The notes under the pieces are model-generated. The model did not search any database, was not told the DNA's origin, and saw only the letters and a list, made by a program, of their open reading frames with translations. Of a DNA stretch of 64,000 nt, positions 48,525 through 59,721 are shown piece after piece. The position numbers and the translations under genes are program-made. Origin of the DNA: Molanna angustata (Eukaryota; Arthropoda; Insecta; Trichoptera; Molannidae); contig OY754980.1 of assembly GCA_963576475.1 (NCBI GenBank), positions 21,275,822-21,339,821 of the forward strand. The letters are read 5' to 3'. Each line of letters opens with the position of its first letter. Position 1 is the first letter of the stretch.

Positions 48525-48650
48525 TAAAGCGGTCAGCGCGCGTTAGAGCGGTTAGTAATCGTCGCGTGTTCGAATCGTGCCACGACCGATTTCGTTCACC
48601 CATAAGCATTCATACTTAAAAGGACATATGACGCTAAACCTAGTGACTGA
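48525..48650 (+). mobile_element. tRNA-derived SINE (family S2)
   Basis: AGCGCGCGTTAGAGCGGTTA head, B-box GTGTTCGAATCGTGCC, then ACGACCGATTTCGTTCACCC and AAAAGGACATATGA, the plus-strand version of the copies at 33530 and 63575. Confidence 0.6.
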
Positions 48651-49844
48651 AAACATAATATATTAAAACCGCCTAATGCATTATGAAGTTACGCGTTAGT
48701 TAGGGTAATTGTCACATGCATTTAAAATGGTTGTCCTGCATTGATTCTGCTTTCATACGTCTCATTCCATGTCCGAGACTTATTGTAATATATTTTTTAA
48801 ACAAGTCTTCTCATATTTTTTGAATATTAATTAAAATTCTCACATTGTGTTAAAAATCACATCCATTTTACTAAAATAATTTAATTTTGTCTCAAAAATC
48901 ATATCCATCTAAAGAAAATACTATAAAGAAACGAAAATATTAATAAATGTATAAGACCTGCACGAATAGTCTGGTAGGATGTCTGAAAATATATAGAAAT
49001 AGGTAAATGTTGAGTTCGGTTCTCCCTGCCTGCCTCGGAAGGGACACCGTTTGATTGTATTTATTTACGAATATTTCTAAACTTGATGCGTATAATTGAA
49101 GTAAAAATTTTATTTTTATATTTTTTATTTATTTTTGTTGTAATGTAGGTATGAACTTTAATGATCATTTAATAAATTCATTTATTTTATTTATTAATGA
49201 TCATAATCCGAGGACAAACGTAATTGGCCTGTTTTTTATAGTTTATTTCGCAGCTTACTTTGTAAGACTTTATTAAGCTCTTAAAATATATTATCATAGT
49301 TAAAAAATATTAGTGTTCTCCCTAGATTTACATGTTTTTATAATTGATTGTCATACTTTGTACCATACTTATTGTTAAAAAAACATTATATACCTACTTT
49401 TTGTTTATACTAGATGTATTAATATTTATATCTTTTTACGTCCAAATAAAATTTACTATCACTATCACAAATTAATAAATAAATGTAGATTTTAATGTTG
49501 TTGTTTTCCACCTGCTAGGTTTTCAACTATTTTTTTTCATGACGCGTCTACTGAATGTAATTGATAATTTTAATTATATTACGATAATTTTTTTGTGATG
49601 ACAATGGAAGCACTTTTTGTCAAAATACAATCAAATTTATATGTGGGCTTGTCGTTCGTTGAAGTATCCCCTTGAAAACAACTACTAAATCATCTGCATA
49701 AAACCTACATAATATAATTTTGTTGAGTGTCATTAACTGTACTATAATATACGGGTATGCTGATGCAGGTGTTACGTTCATTGCCAACTTGCAACTACTA
49801 GTTATATAGCGTAGGTTCTTAATCATAATGATTTTATATATTCA
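48651..49844. other. AT-rich intron sequence
   Basis: A short LINE family C trace (GTTCGGTTCTCCCTGCCTGC) lies near 49010-49045. Nothing else recognised. Confidence 0.4.
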
Positions 49845-50125
49845 TTCATTCATACATACCATCACGGTATATACCACAACGTGGGGTGACCAGCGACAGG
49901 TATGCGGGAGTGAATTACCTTATAAAAGGAAGCGTGAAACATACACTATATTCAGAGCACGTGGTGAACGTAATTGCTAAACTATGTGAGATGTTATTTT
50001 GCCTGTTGTATCTTCGATTACCCGATTCGATTTCGATTTTGATTTTCGATTACGGGACACCCGAAAACGCTGATAATAGAAAAGAGTGGAAGAACAGTTA
50101 TTCTAAAAGCAAAAATAATTATTCT
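49845..50125 (-). mobile_element. (TGAA)n-tailed repeat, inverted copy
   Basis: CATTCATTCATACATACCAT tail, CCACAACGTGGGGTGACCAG, AACTATGTGAGATGTTATTT and AGAAAAGAGTGGAAGAACAG blocks in reverse family order. The middle has a small duplication (GATTTCGATTTTGATTTTCG). Confidence 0.65.
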
Positions 50126-50250
50126 ATCGAGAGAGTATTAATATTATAATATATTGTTTAAAGTACAAATATTATGTTATTTTATATGCCTAAATAAAAA
50201 ATAAACAATCAATATAAGTATGAATTTTATGTTAGTTGTTGGAAAAATTT

Positions 50251-50747
50251 GCTGTAGTCACTTATCCTTATATTGAGTCTATATATTTTAATGCTGTAGT
50301 TACTTATCCTTACATTAAGTCTATTATATCCATATATTGAGTCTATATATTTTAATGCTGTAGTTACTTATCCTTACATTGAGTCTATATATCCATATAT
50401 TGAGTCTATATATTTTAATGCTGTAGTTACTTATCCTTACATTGAGTCTATATATCCATATATTGAGTCTATATATTTTAATGCTGTAGTTACTTATCCT
50501 TACATTGAGTCTATGTATCCATATATTGAGTCTATTTTTTTTTAATGCTGTAGTTACTTATCCTTACATTGAGTCTATATATCCATATATTGAGTCTATA
50601 TATTTTAATGCCGTAGTTACTTATCCTTACATTGAGACTATATATCCATATATTGAGTCTATATATTTTAATGCCGTAGTTACTTATCCTTACATTGAGA
50701 CTATATATCCATATATTGAGTCTATATATTTTAATGCTGTAGTCATT
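50251..50747. repeat. 63-bp tandem repeat array, about 8 units
   Basis: Unit contains CTTATCCTTACATTGAGTCT, ATATATCCATATATTGAGTC and ATATATTTTAATGCTGTAGT. The internal half-duplication (TATTGAGTC twice per unit) suggests the unit itself arose from a shorter repeat. The period is divisible by three, giving a spurious ORF of YPYIESI repeats. Confidence 0.93.
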
Positions 50748-52112
<1,365 letters not shown>

Positions 52113-52120
52113 TAATATTT

Positions 52121-52138
52121 TGGTCCTTCGAGCCGGAT
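52121..52138 (+). promoter_or_regulatory. Primer-binding site complementary to tRNA-Tyr 3' end
   Basis: TGGTCCTTCGAGCCGGAT begins 8 nt after the 5' LTR. Its complement ends ...CCGGCTCGAAGGACCA, which matches the acceptor arm of animal tRNA-Tyr (CCTTCGA 5' end, CCA tail). It would prime minus-strand DNA synthesis. Confidence 0.8.
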
Positions 52139-52334
52139 TTGAAGTGTTTTTCTTTGTGTTATTTGTTGCGAATTCTGCATGTTGCGGTGGTTTCAAATAG
52201 TAATTTGTAGGTACTCAATTTTGTTACAATATTATGGTGATTAATTATCACATAATATTAAATAAAATAAAATAAATTAAAACAAATAACTTTGTTTACT
52301 TCTACTACTGTAAACACCTTTAATTTATGAAAGG

Positions 52335-52374
52335 GGTTATAACGTTTTCGAGCGTGTGCTCATCCTCAGTAACC
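52335..52374 (-). ncRNA. Hammerhead-ribozyme-like motif, left arm (antisense)
   Basis: Exact mirror of the motif at 52949-52988. It would be active only in transcripts from the minus strand. Confidence 0.6.
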
Positions 52375-52412
52375 ACTTATTACTAACTTAAAACTAATGA
52401 CAGACTACTTAA

Positions 52413-52673
52413 CTATGTTGGCGGGCGGACGGAGGAAGAAGGGGGTGGTGGATGGGGGGGGGTGATAGTGGGTGTGGTTAATATTTTTATAAGGGGAGAA
52501 TTTATTAGTGGGTGTTGTATATTTAAAATTTGGTTTTTGGGGGCTCTATTTATTTCGATTGATTCTAGAATATCTAATTTTTTCCCCTTATTACACCTAT
52601 GTAAAATTTCTACGTCTCTGAAGTCGAATGTATGTCCTGTTAGTCTGGCGTGGTCCGCGATATCGCGGACCAC
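52413..52673 (-). pseudogene. Penelope-like element ORF 3' end, left arm
   Basis: Sequence-identical partner of 52650-52910 on the opposite strand. See that entry for domain reasoning. Confidence 0.6.
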
Positions 52674-52910
52674 GCCAGACTAACAGGACATACATTCGAC
52701 TTCAGAGACGTAGAAATTTTACATAGGTGTAATAAGGGGAAAAAATTAGATATTCTAGAATCAATCGAAATAAATAGAGCCCCCAAAAACCAAATTTTAA
52801 ATATACAACACCCACTAATAAATTCTCCCCTTATAAAAATATTAACCACACCCACTATCACCCCCCCCCATCCACCACCCCCTTCTTCCTCCGTCCGCCC
52901 GCCAACATAG
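52650..52910 (+). pseudogene. Penelope-like element ORF 3' end, right arm
   Basis: An 86-codon open frame crossing the palindrome centre. The first residues, up to about IADHARLTGHTFDF, then DVEILHRCNKGKKLDILESI and EINRAPKNQ, match the H-x8-GH ... IL ... K..IL/ES pattern seen at the C-terminal end of the GIY-YIG endonuclease region of Penelope-like retroelements. A Pro/Ser-rich tail and a stop follow. The reverse transcriptase and most of the endonuclease are absent, so this is a 5'-truncated remnant. The initial Met lies beyond the centre in the other arm and is not a real start. Confidence 0.65.
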
Positions 52911-52948
52911 TTAAGTAGTCTGTCATTAGTTTTAAGTTAGTAATAAGT

Positions 52949-52988
52949 GGTTACTGAGGATGAGCACACGCTCGAAAACGTTATAACC
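52949..52988 (+). ncRNA. Hammerhead-ribozyme-like motif, right arm (sense)
   Basis: Order: GGTTA (stem I strand), CTGAGGA (matches core CUGANGA), a U, GAGC-ACAC-GCTC (stem II and loop), GAAA (core), ACGTT (very short, self-complementary stem III AACGTT region), A (predicted cleavage position 17), TAACC (stem I partner of GGTTA). All invariant core bases are present. One unpaired U lies between A9 and stem II, a departure from the minimal consensus. Hammerheads with tiny stem III are known in Penelope-like elements and thought to work best as dimers. Cleavage would fall at 52983/52984. Confidence 0.65.
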
Positions 52989-53274
52989 CCTTTCATAAAT
53001 TAAAGGTGTTTACAGTAGTAGAAGTAAACAAAGTTATTTGTTTTAATTTATTTTATTTTATTTAAAATGAACTTCTACAAAGTTTCTCACGAAAAATTCG
53101 AAGAAACATAATATTATTTTGTGATTATTGTGAGGTATAATAAGGTACCATATTAATGTTAATAACATTATTGTGAATGCAGTCGGGTAGAATAAAATAC
53201 CACATTATTATTGATACAGTGAATTTGTGTTTGCATGCAATTATAGTTTATAAGTATAAGTTTAAAGTTTTAAA

Positions 53275-56200
53275 ATGGCTGATAACATTAAAGCAAGGAT
53301 GTTAAATGCTATTTCTAGAATTAGGAATACATATGAATTAAGAGATCTGTGTGAAAAAGGAAATATTGAACAAGATGAAATATTTTTAGCTAGATGTCAG
53401 AGAGTTGACGAATGGTATAAATTGGTCAATGAATTAAGTGACAGCTTGATTGGAATATATACTGATACCAAATGTGATACAGCATTAAAGGAAATGAGTG
53501 AAATAATTCAGAAATGTGACATTATGTATTTTGAAATAATGAGAATTAAAAATCGTTTATCTAATGGTGTGAAAATAAATGCAACTGATGTATGTAATAA
53601 AATTCAGAGAGCTCCTATAATAAATTTACCTGTTTTTGATTCCAACGTCGAAAATTGGAATTCGTTTCATGACATGTTTGTGTCATTGATTCATGATAAT
53701 ATTGGATATACAGACATAGAAAAATTTCATTATTTGCGAACGTCCATAAAGGGATTTGCATCAACATTTGTTAATTTACCACTGATTAGTGATAATTATA
53801 ATATTGCTTGGAGTACATTGTGTGGACATTATACTAATACAAGATTACAATTTGAATATTACATGAATAAAATGTTTCAATGCAAATCTTTAGTTGGTGA
53901 AAATGTAGGGCAATTAAGCGAATTATATCACACATTTAATGAAAATATATTAGCTCTGTCAAATATGAAATGTGAAAAAATGTTAGATCAGGTATGGGGA
54001 TTTATATTTATTAATAAATTGGATGAATCTACACGTCGAATAGTGGAAAGTAGATTAGATATTCAGGAAATTCCTTCAATAAATAGAATATTTGAAATAA
54101 TTCGAAGTCAATTGCAAGTATTAAAATTTTCACGTCAGAGTAATTCACAAGTAAAGCATAATAATTATAATCATAAATCAGACAAAGGGTTTGTAGGTAA
54201 TATTCGCCAACTTGAATGCTATATGTGTAAGGGTAGTCATACGATACACAATTGTGACACATTTATTAATAAAACTGTATCAGAGAGAAAGGATATTGTC
54301 TCTAAATTGAAATTATGTTTTTGTTGTTTTGGAAAACATCTGATAAAGGATTGTAAGTCTAACAAAAAGTGTCAAACATGTGATAGGAAACATAATGTTT
54401 TATTGCATACTGATAATTCATCGGTAGTAGGTATCTGCCATAAAGGGATTCGGGGTAATGAATCTATTGGTCAAGTGATATTAGGAACAATTATAGGATA
54501 TGTCCAGGGAAAAGATGGGCAATTTTATAAGGCCAAGTGTTTAGTTGATTCTGGAAGTCAGGTTACTTTGATGTCTGGGAAGTTTTGTAAGAATATAGGA
54601 TTCTATACAAAAGGGCATTCTGTATCATTGACAACGCTGTCTTCTACTAATATTAATGTAAAGGGTTCTATGCAATTTTGTTTATTTAATAATAAATATA
54701 ACAAGTCGCTATTTGTAAAGAGTGTAGTGGTGGATGCGCTTCCATCAAACTTGCCTAGGAGAGATTTATCTCATCAGTGTAGAGTTTTGACTCAAGATTT
54801 AGAATTGGCAGATAATGAATTTTGGAAAAGCAGTAATATTGATATATTATTAGGTGCTGACATGTATGGAAAATTGTTTACAGGAAATTGTAAAAAATTA
54901 TCAGAAGATTTATATGCATTTGAGACCATATTTGGGTTTGTAATTTTAGGTCAAGATTTTGTACATGATAACAATGAGTTGTTAACATGTTTTGTATCAT
55001 CTGATGTGTTAGATGAAAAATTAAAAGGGTTTTGGGAAATAGAAGAGGTAAACACAGTATCAAGTGGTAGGAAAATGTCACATTCGGATGAGGAATGTGT
55101 TCAGTTATACAATGATTTACATTATCGTAATGACGACGGTAGATTTGTAGTACCGCTCTTATTAAAAAAAGATATTCACGTACCATGTGTTGGTACTTTT
55201 GGCTTTGCTCTTAAAAGATTAACTAATATGGAAAGAAAATTTTGTAATAATTTGGAAATTAAACTTGAATATACAAAGTTCATGAAGGAATATGAGATGT
55301 TAGGACACATGAAAGAAGTTCCTTTACAAGGCGATCCAAATGTATATTATATTCCTCATCACTGTGTTCTGAAACCTGATAGTTTATCTACTAAATTGAG
55401 AGTTGTTTTTGATGGCAGTTCTAATACGAACGCAACTGGTGCATTAAACAAATATTTACATGTAGGTCCAAAGTTGCAAAAGGATATAATCGAATTATTG
55501 TTAAAGTTTAGAATCTATAAAATCGGGTTTTCTGCTGACATAACTAAAATGTATAGACAAATATCTATCAGGCATGAAGATAGAAGATATCAGCATGTAT
55601 TGTGGCGAGAAGATCCGTCACAACCTGTCAAAGAATATGAGTTATGCACTGTGACATATGGTTTAGGAAGCTCACCCTATAATGCAATTCAAACAATAAA
55701 TCAGTTAGCTTTGGATGAAAGTGATAAATACCCATTAGGTGCTAAAGCTCTTCGTAATAGTACATATGTAGATGATATTATATGCGGTGATCATAATATT
55801 GAAGATGCTATTATTTTACGAGATCAGTTGATTTCTATTTTACGAAGTGGTTGTTTTGAATTGTCAAAATGGGCAACTAACTGTCCTGAATTTATTCAAG
55901 ATTTTAATAAATCTGATAGCAGTGTGATCTGTTTTGCTGAAGACAGTAATCATATTAAATTATTAGGAATTAAATGGGATTTTGTGAATGATGTTTTTAG
56001 TTATCAGGTTAAGAAAATTGATATTAAATATACAAAGCGTATGATTCTATCGGTCGTTTCATCTGTATATGACCCTGTAGGATGGATCACTCCGTTTACA
56101 TTTTTATTGAAAAGTTTCATTCAAAATTTGTGGAAAATGAAATTGCGATGGGATGATATTATTCCAGAATCCATGAAAGTGCAGTGGAATAAAATAGTTG

Positions 56201-58317
56201 ATCAAATGTCTTTATTAGAGGAATTTAAATTGAGTAGGTTTTTTGGAACAAGCGTTGATAGTCAGTGTTATTTAGTTGGCTTTTCTGACGCCTCTAATGA
56301 CGGATATAGCGCTGTTTGTTATTTGGTTACTGAGGACAGTAAACAAATATCTCTGGTGACTGCCAAGTCTAAGGTTGCTCCAATTAAGATGCAAACGATA
56401 CCACGCTTGGAGCTCTGTGGTGCATTATTATTATCAAAATTAATTAAATATACTTTATCTGTATTTCAAGATGCAATTATTATAAAGGATGTATATATGT
56501 ACACAGATTCTAGTATTGTTTTGTCGTGGCTTAAAACACCATCATATCTATTAAAATTATTTGTTGCAAATCGAATAGAACGTATTTGGGAAAACGTGCC
56601 TCATGGAAAATGGTTTCATGTGAGATCTCAATGTAATCCAGCAGATTGTGCATCTAGAGGATTATATCCAGAAGAATTAGTTGGTCACACGTTGTGGATA
56701 AACGGTCCAGAGTGGCTGTTAGAACCTGTTGACAGATGGCCACGGTGCGATGATTATATTGTACCTGCGCTATTGCCAGAATATAAAGGGTTAGTTAATC
56801 AATCTAATGCTTTAATTTTAGAAGATAAAGATAGATTAGGATTGTATAACATAACTAATAAATATACAAAGTTAACACGTGTAGTAGCTTGGATTTTAAG
56901 GTTTAAAAATAATTGTCTGTTGAATGTTAATAATCGCACTAAAGGAGATTTGTGTAATAGGGAAATGGAAATTAGTTTACAAGCAATTATAAAATATGAT
57001 CAGAGTTTACATTTTATGAAGGATATTAATATGTTAAAATACAAAAATCAATGCGATAATCCTCAACTGCAGAAGTTGAATTGTTTTATAGATAAACAGG
57101 GACTTGTCAGAGTGGGCGGAAGAATTAGATATTCTGCACTACCCGATAAAATGAAATTTCCAATATTGTTGCATAAGCATAGTGAGTTTGGAAAATTATT
57201 GATAAATTATTTTCATATATCATATTTGCATATGGGTCCCAGATCACTGCAACATTTAATACAACGGAAATATTGGATTGTTTCAGCGAGAAATAGAATT
57301 AAGTCTGTTTTGTCAAAGTGTCTTGTGTGTAAGCGATTTAGTGCTTCACCAGTGCAGCCAATAATGGCTGACTTGCCAGCTATTCGGGTTACTCGTCATC
57401 GACCATTCATAAACGTATCAATTGACTTAGGCGGGCCGTTTATTTTGAAGGAAAATAAACGTCGCAATTCGAAAACGTATAAGGCATACTTTTGTGTTTT
57501 CGTATGTATGACTACAAAGGCCATACATATTGAAATTGTTAATGAATTATCTACTAGTGCATTTATTGCTTGCTTAGAGAGATTTGTATCTCGACGTGGT
57601 TTATGTACTACAGTATATAGCGATTGCGGAACAAATTTGGTTGGCACACGTAAATATTTGACTGGAGTTTTTAAATTTTATAGTGACTGTATCCAAGATA
57701 CAGATTTTCGAAATTTCTGTCTCGAAAAATGCATCGATTGGCATTTGAATCCTCCTAAAGGTCCACATTTTGGTGGCCTACATGAGATCAACGTAAGATC
57801 TATAAAGTATCACTTAAAGCGAGTTGTTGGCAACCAAGTGATGACTTATGAGGAGTTTAATACAGTATTGATTAAGATCGAGGCGGTAGTGAATTCTAGA
57901 CCACTTGTTCCTATGTGTAATGATATTGACAGCGTAGATGCCTTAACGCCAGCTCACTTTATTATAAGTGAGGTATTGGTTGGTATTCCAGAGTATGACG
58001 TCACAGATATTAAATTGAATAGGTTAGATAGATGGCAGATGATCACAAGAATGTATCAGGATTTTTGGAAACGTTGGAGTGTGGAATACCTCACTTCACT
58101 TCAACAGCGTAAAAAGTGGTTCACTTCAGTGCCTAATATACAGGTGGGAGATTTAGTGTTAGTGAAAGAAGAAAGGTTACATCCTTTACAATGGAAATTG
58201 GGAAGAATTGTGGCTACCATGCCAGGAAAGGATAATATTGTACGGGTGGTAAAAGTTAAGACAAAAGAGGGAATATTTGTTCGACCTGTTGTGAAAATAT
58301 GTCCCTTAGATGTTTAA
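53275..58317 (+). CDS. BEL/Pao Gag-Pol polyprotein
   Basis: 1,680 aa, unbroken. Gag: a DUF1759-like region at about 115-290 (LPVFDSNVENWNSF), then three zinc knuckles at about 315 (CYMCKGSH), 348 (CFCCFGKH) and 366 (CQTCDRKH). Aspartic protease: LVDSGSQVTLMS at about 423. Reverse transcriptase: LRVVFDGSS at 709, SADITKMYRQI, and the catalytic STYVDDIICG around 830. RNase H: GFSDASNDGYS at about 1003 and YTDSSIVLSWL at 1076. Integrase: HISYLHMGPRS...CLVC zinc-binding part (1313-1349), then SIDLGGPF, YSDCGTN and FGGLHE supplying the D-D-E residues (about 1384, 1449, 1502). A DUF5641-like C-terminus (WQMITRMYQDFWKRW) follows. Gag and Pol share one frame, as in many BEL elements. All catalytic residues visible are intact. 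Confidence 0.95.
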   Translation: MADNIKARMLNAISRIRNTYELRDLCEKGNIEQDEIFLARCQRVDEWYKLVNELSDSLIGIYTDTKCDTALKEMSEIIQKCDIMYFEIMRIKNRLSNGVKINATDVCNKIQRAPIINLPVFDSNVENWNSFHDMFVSLIHDNIGYTDIEKFHYLRTSIKGFASTFVNLPLISDNYNIAWSTLCGHYTNTRLQFEYYMNKMFQCKSLVGENVGQLSELYHTFNENILALSNMKCEKMLDQVWGFIFINKLDESTRRIVESRLDIQEIPSINRIFEIIRSQLQVLKFSRQSNSQVKHNNYNHKSDKGFVGNIRQLECYMCKGSHTIHNCDTFINKTVSERKDIVSKLKLCFCCFGKHLIKDCKSNKKCQTCDRKHNVLLHTDNSSVVGICHKGIRGNESIGQVILGTIIGYVQGKDGQFYKAKCLVDSGSQVTLMSGKFCKNIGFYTKGHSVSLTTLSSTNINVKGSMQFCLFNNKYNKSLFVKSVVVDALPSNLPRRDLSHQCRVLTQDLELADNEFWKSSNIDILLGADMYGKLFTGNCKKLSEDLYAFETIFGFVILGQDFVHDNNELLTCFVSSDVLDEKLKGFWEIEEVNTVSSGRKMSHSDEECVQLYNDLHYRNDDGRFVVPLLLKKDIHVPCVGTFGFALKRLTNMERKFCNNLEIKLEYTKFMKEYEMLGHMKEVPLQGDPNVYYIPHHCVLKPDSLSTKLRVVFDGSSNTNATGALNKYLHVGPKLQKDIIELLLKFRIYKIGFSADITKMYRQISIRHEDRRYQHVLWREDPSQPVKEYELCTVTYGLGSSPYNAIQTINQLALDESDKYPLGAKALRNSTYVDDIICGDHNIEDAIILRDQLISILRSGCFELSKWATNCPEFIQDFNKSDSSVICFAEDSNHIKLLGIKWDFVNDVFSYQVKKIDIKYTKRMILSVVSSVYDPVGWITPFTFLLKSFIQNLWKMKLRWDDIIPESMKVQWNKIVDQMSLLEEFKLSRFFGTSVDSQCYLVGFSDASNDGYSAVCYLVTEDSKQISLVTAKSKVAPIKMQTIPRLELCGALLLSKLIKYTLSVFQDAIIIKDVYMYTDSSIVLSWLKTPSYLLKLFVANRIERIWENVPHGKWFHVRSQCNPADCASRGLYPEELVGHTLWINGPEWLLEPVDRWPRCDDYIVPALLPEYKGLVNQSNALILEDKDRLGLYNITNKYTKLTRVVAWILRFKNNCLLNVNNRTKGDLCNREMEISLQAIIKYDQSLHFMKDINMLKYKNQCDNPQLQKLNCFIDKQGLVRVGGRIRYSALPDKMKFPILLHKHSEFGKLLINYFHISYLHMGPRSLQHLIQRKYWIVSARNRIKSVLSKCLVCKRFSASPVQPIMADLPAIRVTRHRPFINVSIDLGGPFILKENKRRNSKTYKAYFCVFVCMTTKAIHIEIVNELSTSAFIACLERFVSRRGLCTTVYSDCGTNLVGTRKYLTGVFKFYSDCIQDTDFRNFCLEKCIDWHLNPPKGPHFGGLHEINVRSIKYHLKRVVGNQVMTYEEFNTVLIKIEAVVNSRPLVPMCNDIDSVDALTPAHFIISEVLVGIPEYDVTDIKLNRLDRWQMITRMYQDFWKRWSVEYLTSLQQRKKWFTSVPNIQVGDLVLVKEERLHPLQWKLGRIVATMPGKDNIVRVVKVKTKEGIFVRPVVKICPLDV

Positions 58318-58656
58318 TAGAAATAGTTAAGAATAATGTTAGTCTTATAGTTTTAGTTGGTTATTATAACAATTAAGTTAAATGTGTTTTCGTTATGACA
58401 GAAAGGTCTGTCTATTGTTTTCATTGATATAGTCTGTGAACTATCTTTTTGAATTTTTTTTTAATGTGATTTTGTTGTGGATAGTATGTTATTGAATTTT
58501 TTTTGTGTGTTTGTAATTTCATGAATTGGACAATGTGGAGTTTTATTTTGTGATGGCTGCATTAGTGATATGAGTTTGTTAAAAGTTAATTTTGTTTGTG
58601 GCCACCGTGATATGTACAATTCGTCAAATTTTGTTTAAAATTTGAGTGGGCGGTTA
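58318..58656 (+). other. BEL/Pao 3' untranslated region
   Basis: No ORF. A G-rich GAGTGGGCGG lies just before the 3' LTR and may serve as the polypurine primer, although its purine run is short. Confidence 0.55.
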
Positions 58657-58912
58657 TGTAGAAGCATATTTCCTTTAAATCCCTTCCATGCCATTGTCCC
58701 CTCACCGATGTATGAGAATTGTCACTTGTCACAATAATTTTGGGTGACAATAAGTGTCAAGTGAAATTAACCAGTACAAGTTTGAAGACCACTGCGTGTG
58801 GATGTGTGCACAAAAAAAAAATAATCAGTGAACCAAAGAAGCATCGGTGAGATAGTTTAAAAATACAGTCCACTACCTACCATCTAATACCCATCACCTG
58901 ATGTTTTCTACA
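58657..58912 (+). repeat. BEL/Pao 3' LTR
   Basis: I see no difference from the 5' LTR over 256 bp. Followed by ATATATATATATA, the continuation of the pre-insertion (TA)n tract. Confidence 0.93.
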
Positions 58913-59721
58913 ATATATATATATATAAATTTACAAAATATATAGGTAGTGACGTACAATAAAAATAAAATTAAAGAATAACAAGCAAAGGATTAAGCAA
59001 AAACAAAAAATTAAAAATGGAAAGAAAAAAAGAAGAACTCCTAATTTATACAATCTTTAAAAGTCTATCTTTATATTCATATATTGAACAGCAAAAGACA
59101 TCAACAGAGCCAAACTCATTACCAAGTCTATGTAATCTCAGAATAGGCGAGTGAATATAATAATAATTATTACTAAATTTTATGTCGTATAGAGAGCACA
59201 ACATTTAATTGAAACTCATAATATTATACATAAACTCTCGATTTTTACCAAAAAATAAGTTCGAAAATTGTCAAATCATTGTAAAATCTCCTCTAAAACA
59301 AATAAATTAAGTAAGATATATCGGAGTACAGAAAAACAACTGGATAATGTTAGATTTTTACGCACTTTTATCGTCACATCAGCAGCTGTTAAAAAGTGCT
59401 ATTAAATCGGACTAAATCATTGACCCCTTTGAGATCAAATCATACCTAATACGTGTGTCCATAAGCATCCCTCTATTCCAGAATATAATAATAATTATTG
59501 TTAAAAAAAGGTACATTATATTAACAATGGAGCCTCCCCCAGGCAGGTGATGGTAGACAGATGGTCTTCTTTCTACGGTAGACTTGTATGTATTATGACA
59601 AAATACAATATTCAATCTTTCAATAGAAGCGTACTAGTTTGTCGCCATGGTGATGATCGACTCGCTATCGAGATATAACAACTTGTTTCGTTAGTGGGAG
59701 TGCGATTGAAAAAAAATTATA
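58913..59721. other. Intron sequence, nothing recognised
   Basis: AT-rich after the residual TA run. No transposon ends or exons supported. Confidence 0.45.

Larger units (their letters stand above)
52258..53065. repeat. Perfect palindrome (about 808 bp) of two head-to-head truncated Penelope-like elements
   Basis: The centre lies between 52661 and 52662 (GCGAT/ATCGC); position i pairs with 105323-i. The arms extend about 404 bp on each side with no mismatch seen, ending at TTAAATAAAATAAAAT and its complement. Each arm reads, from centre outward: the last 86 codons of a Penelope-type ORF, a short 3' UTR, a hammerhead-like motif and an AT-rich end. The block sits in the untranslated leader of the BEL/Pao element, 145 bp after its LTR and 209 bp before its ATG. 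Alternatives are a genuine palindromic insertion, a family-wide leader feature, or an assembly/sequencing fold-back artefact. Confidence 0.9.

Noticed and set aside
54029..57647. Minus-strand ORFs of 77-102 aa
   Set aside because: Antisense shadows of the BEL Gag-Pol frame.
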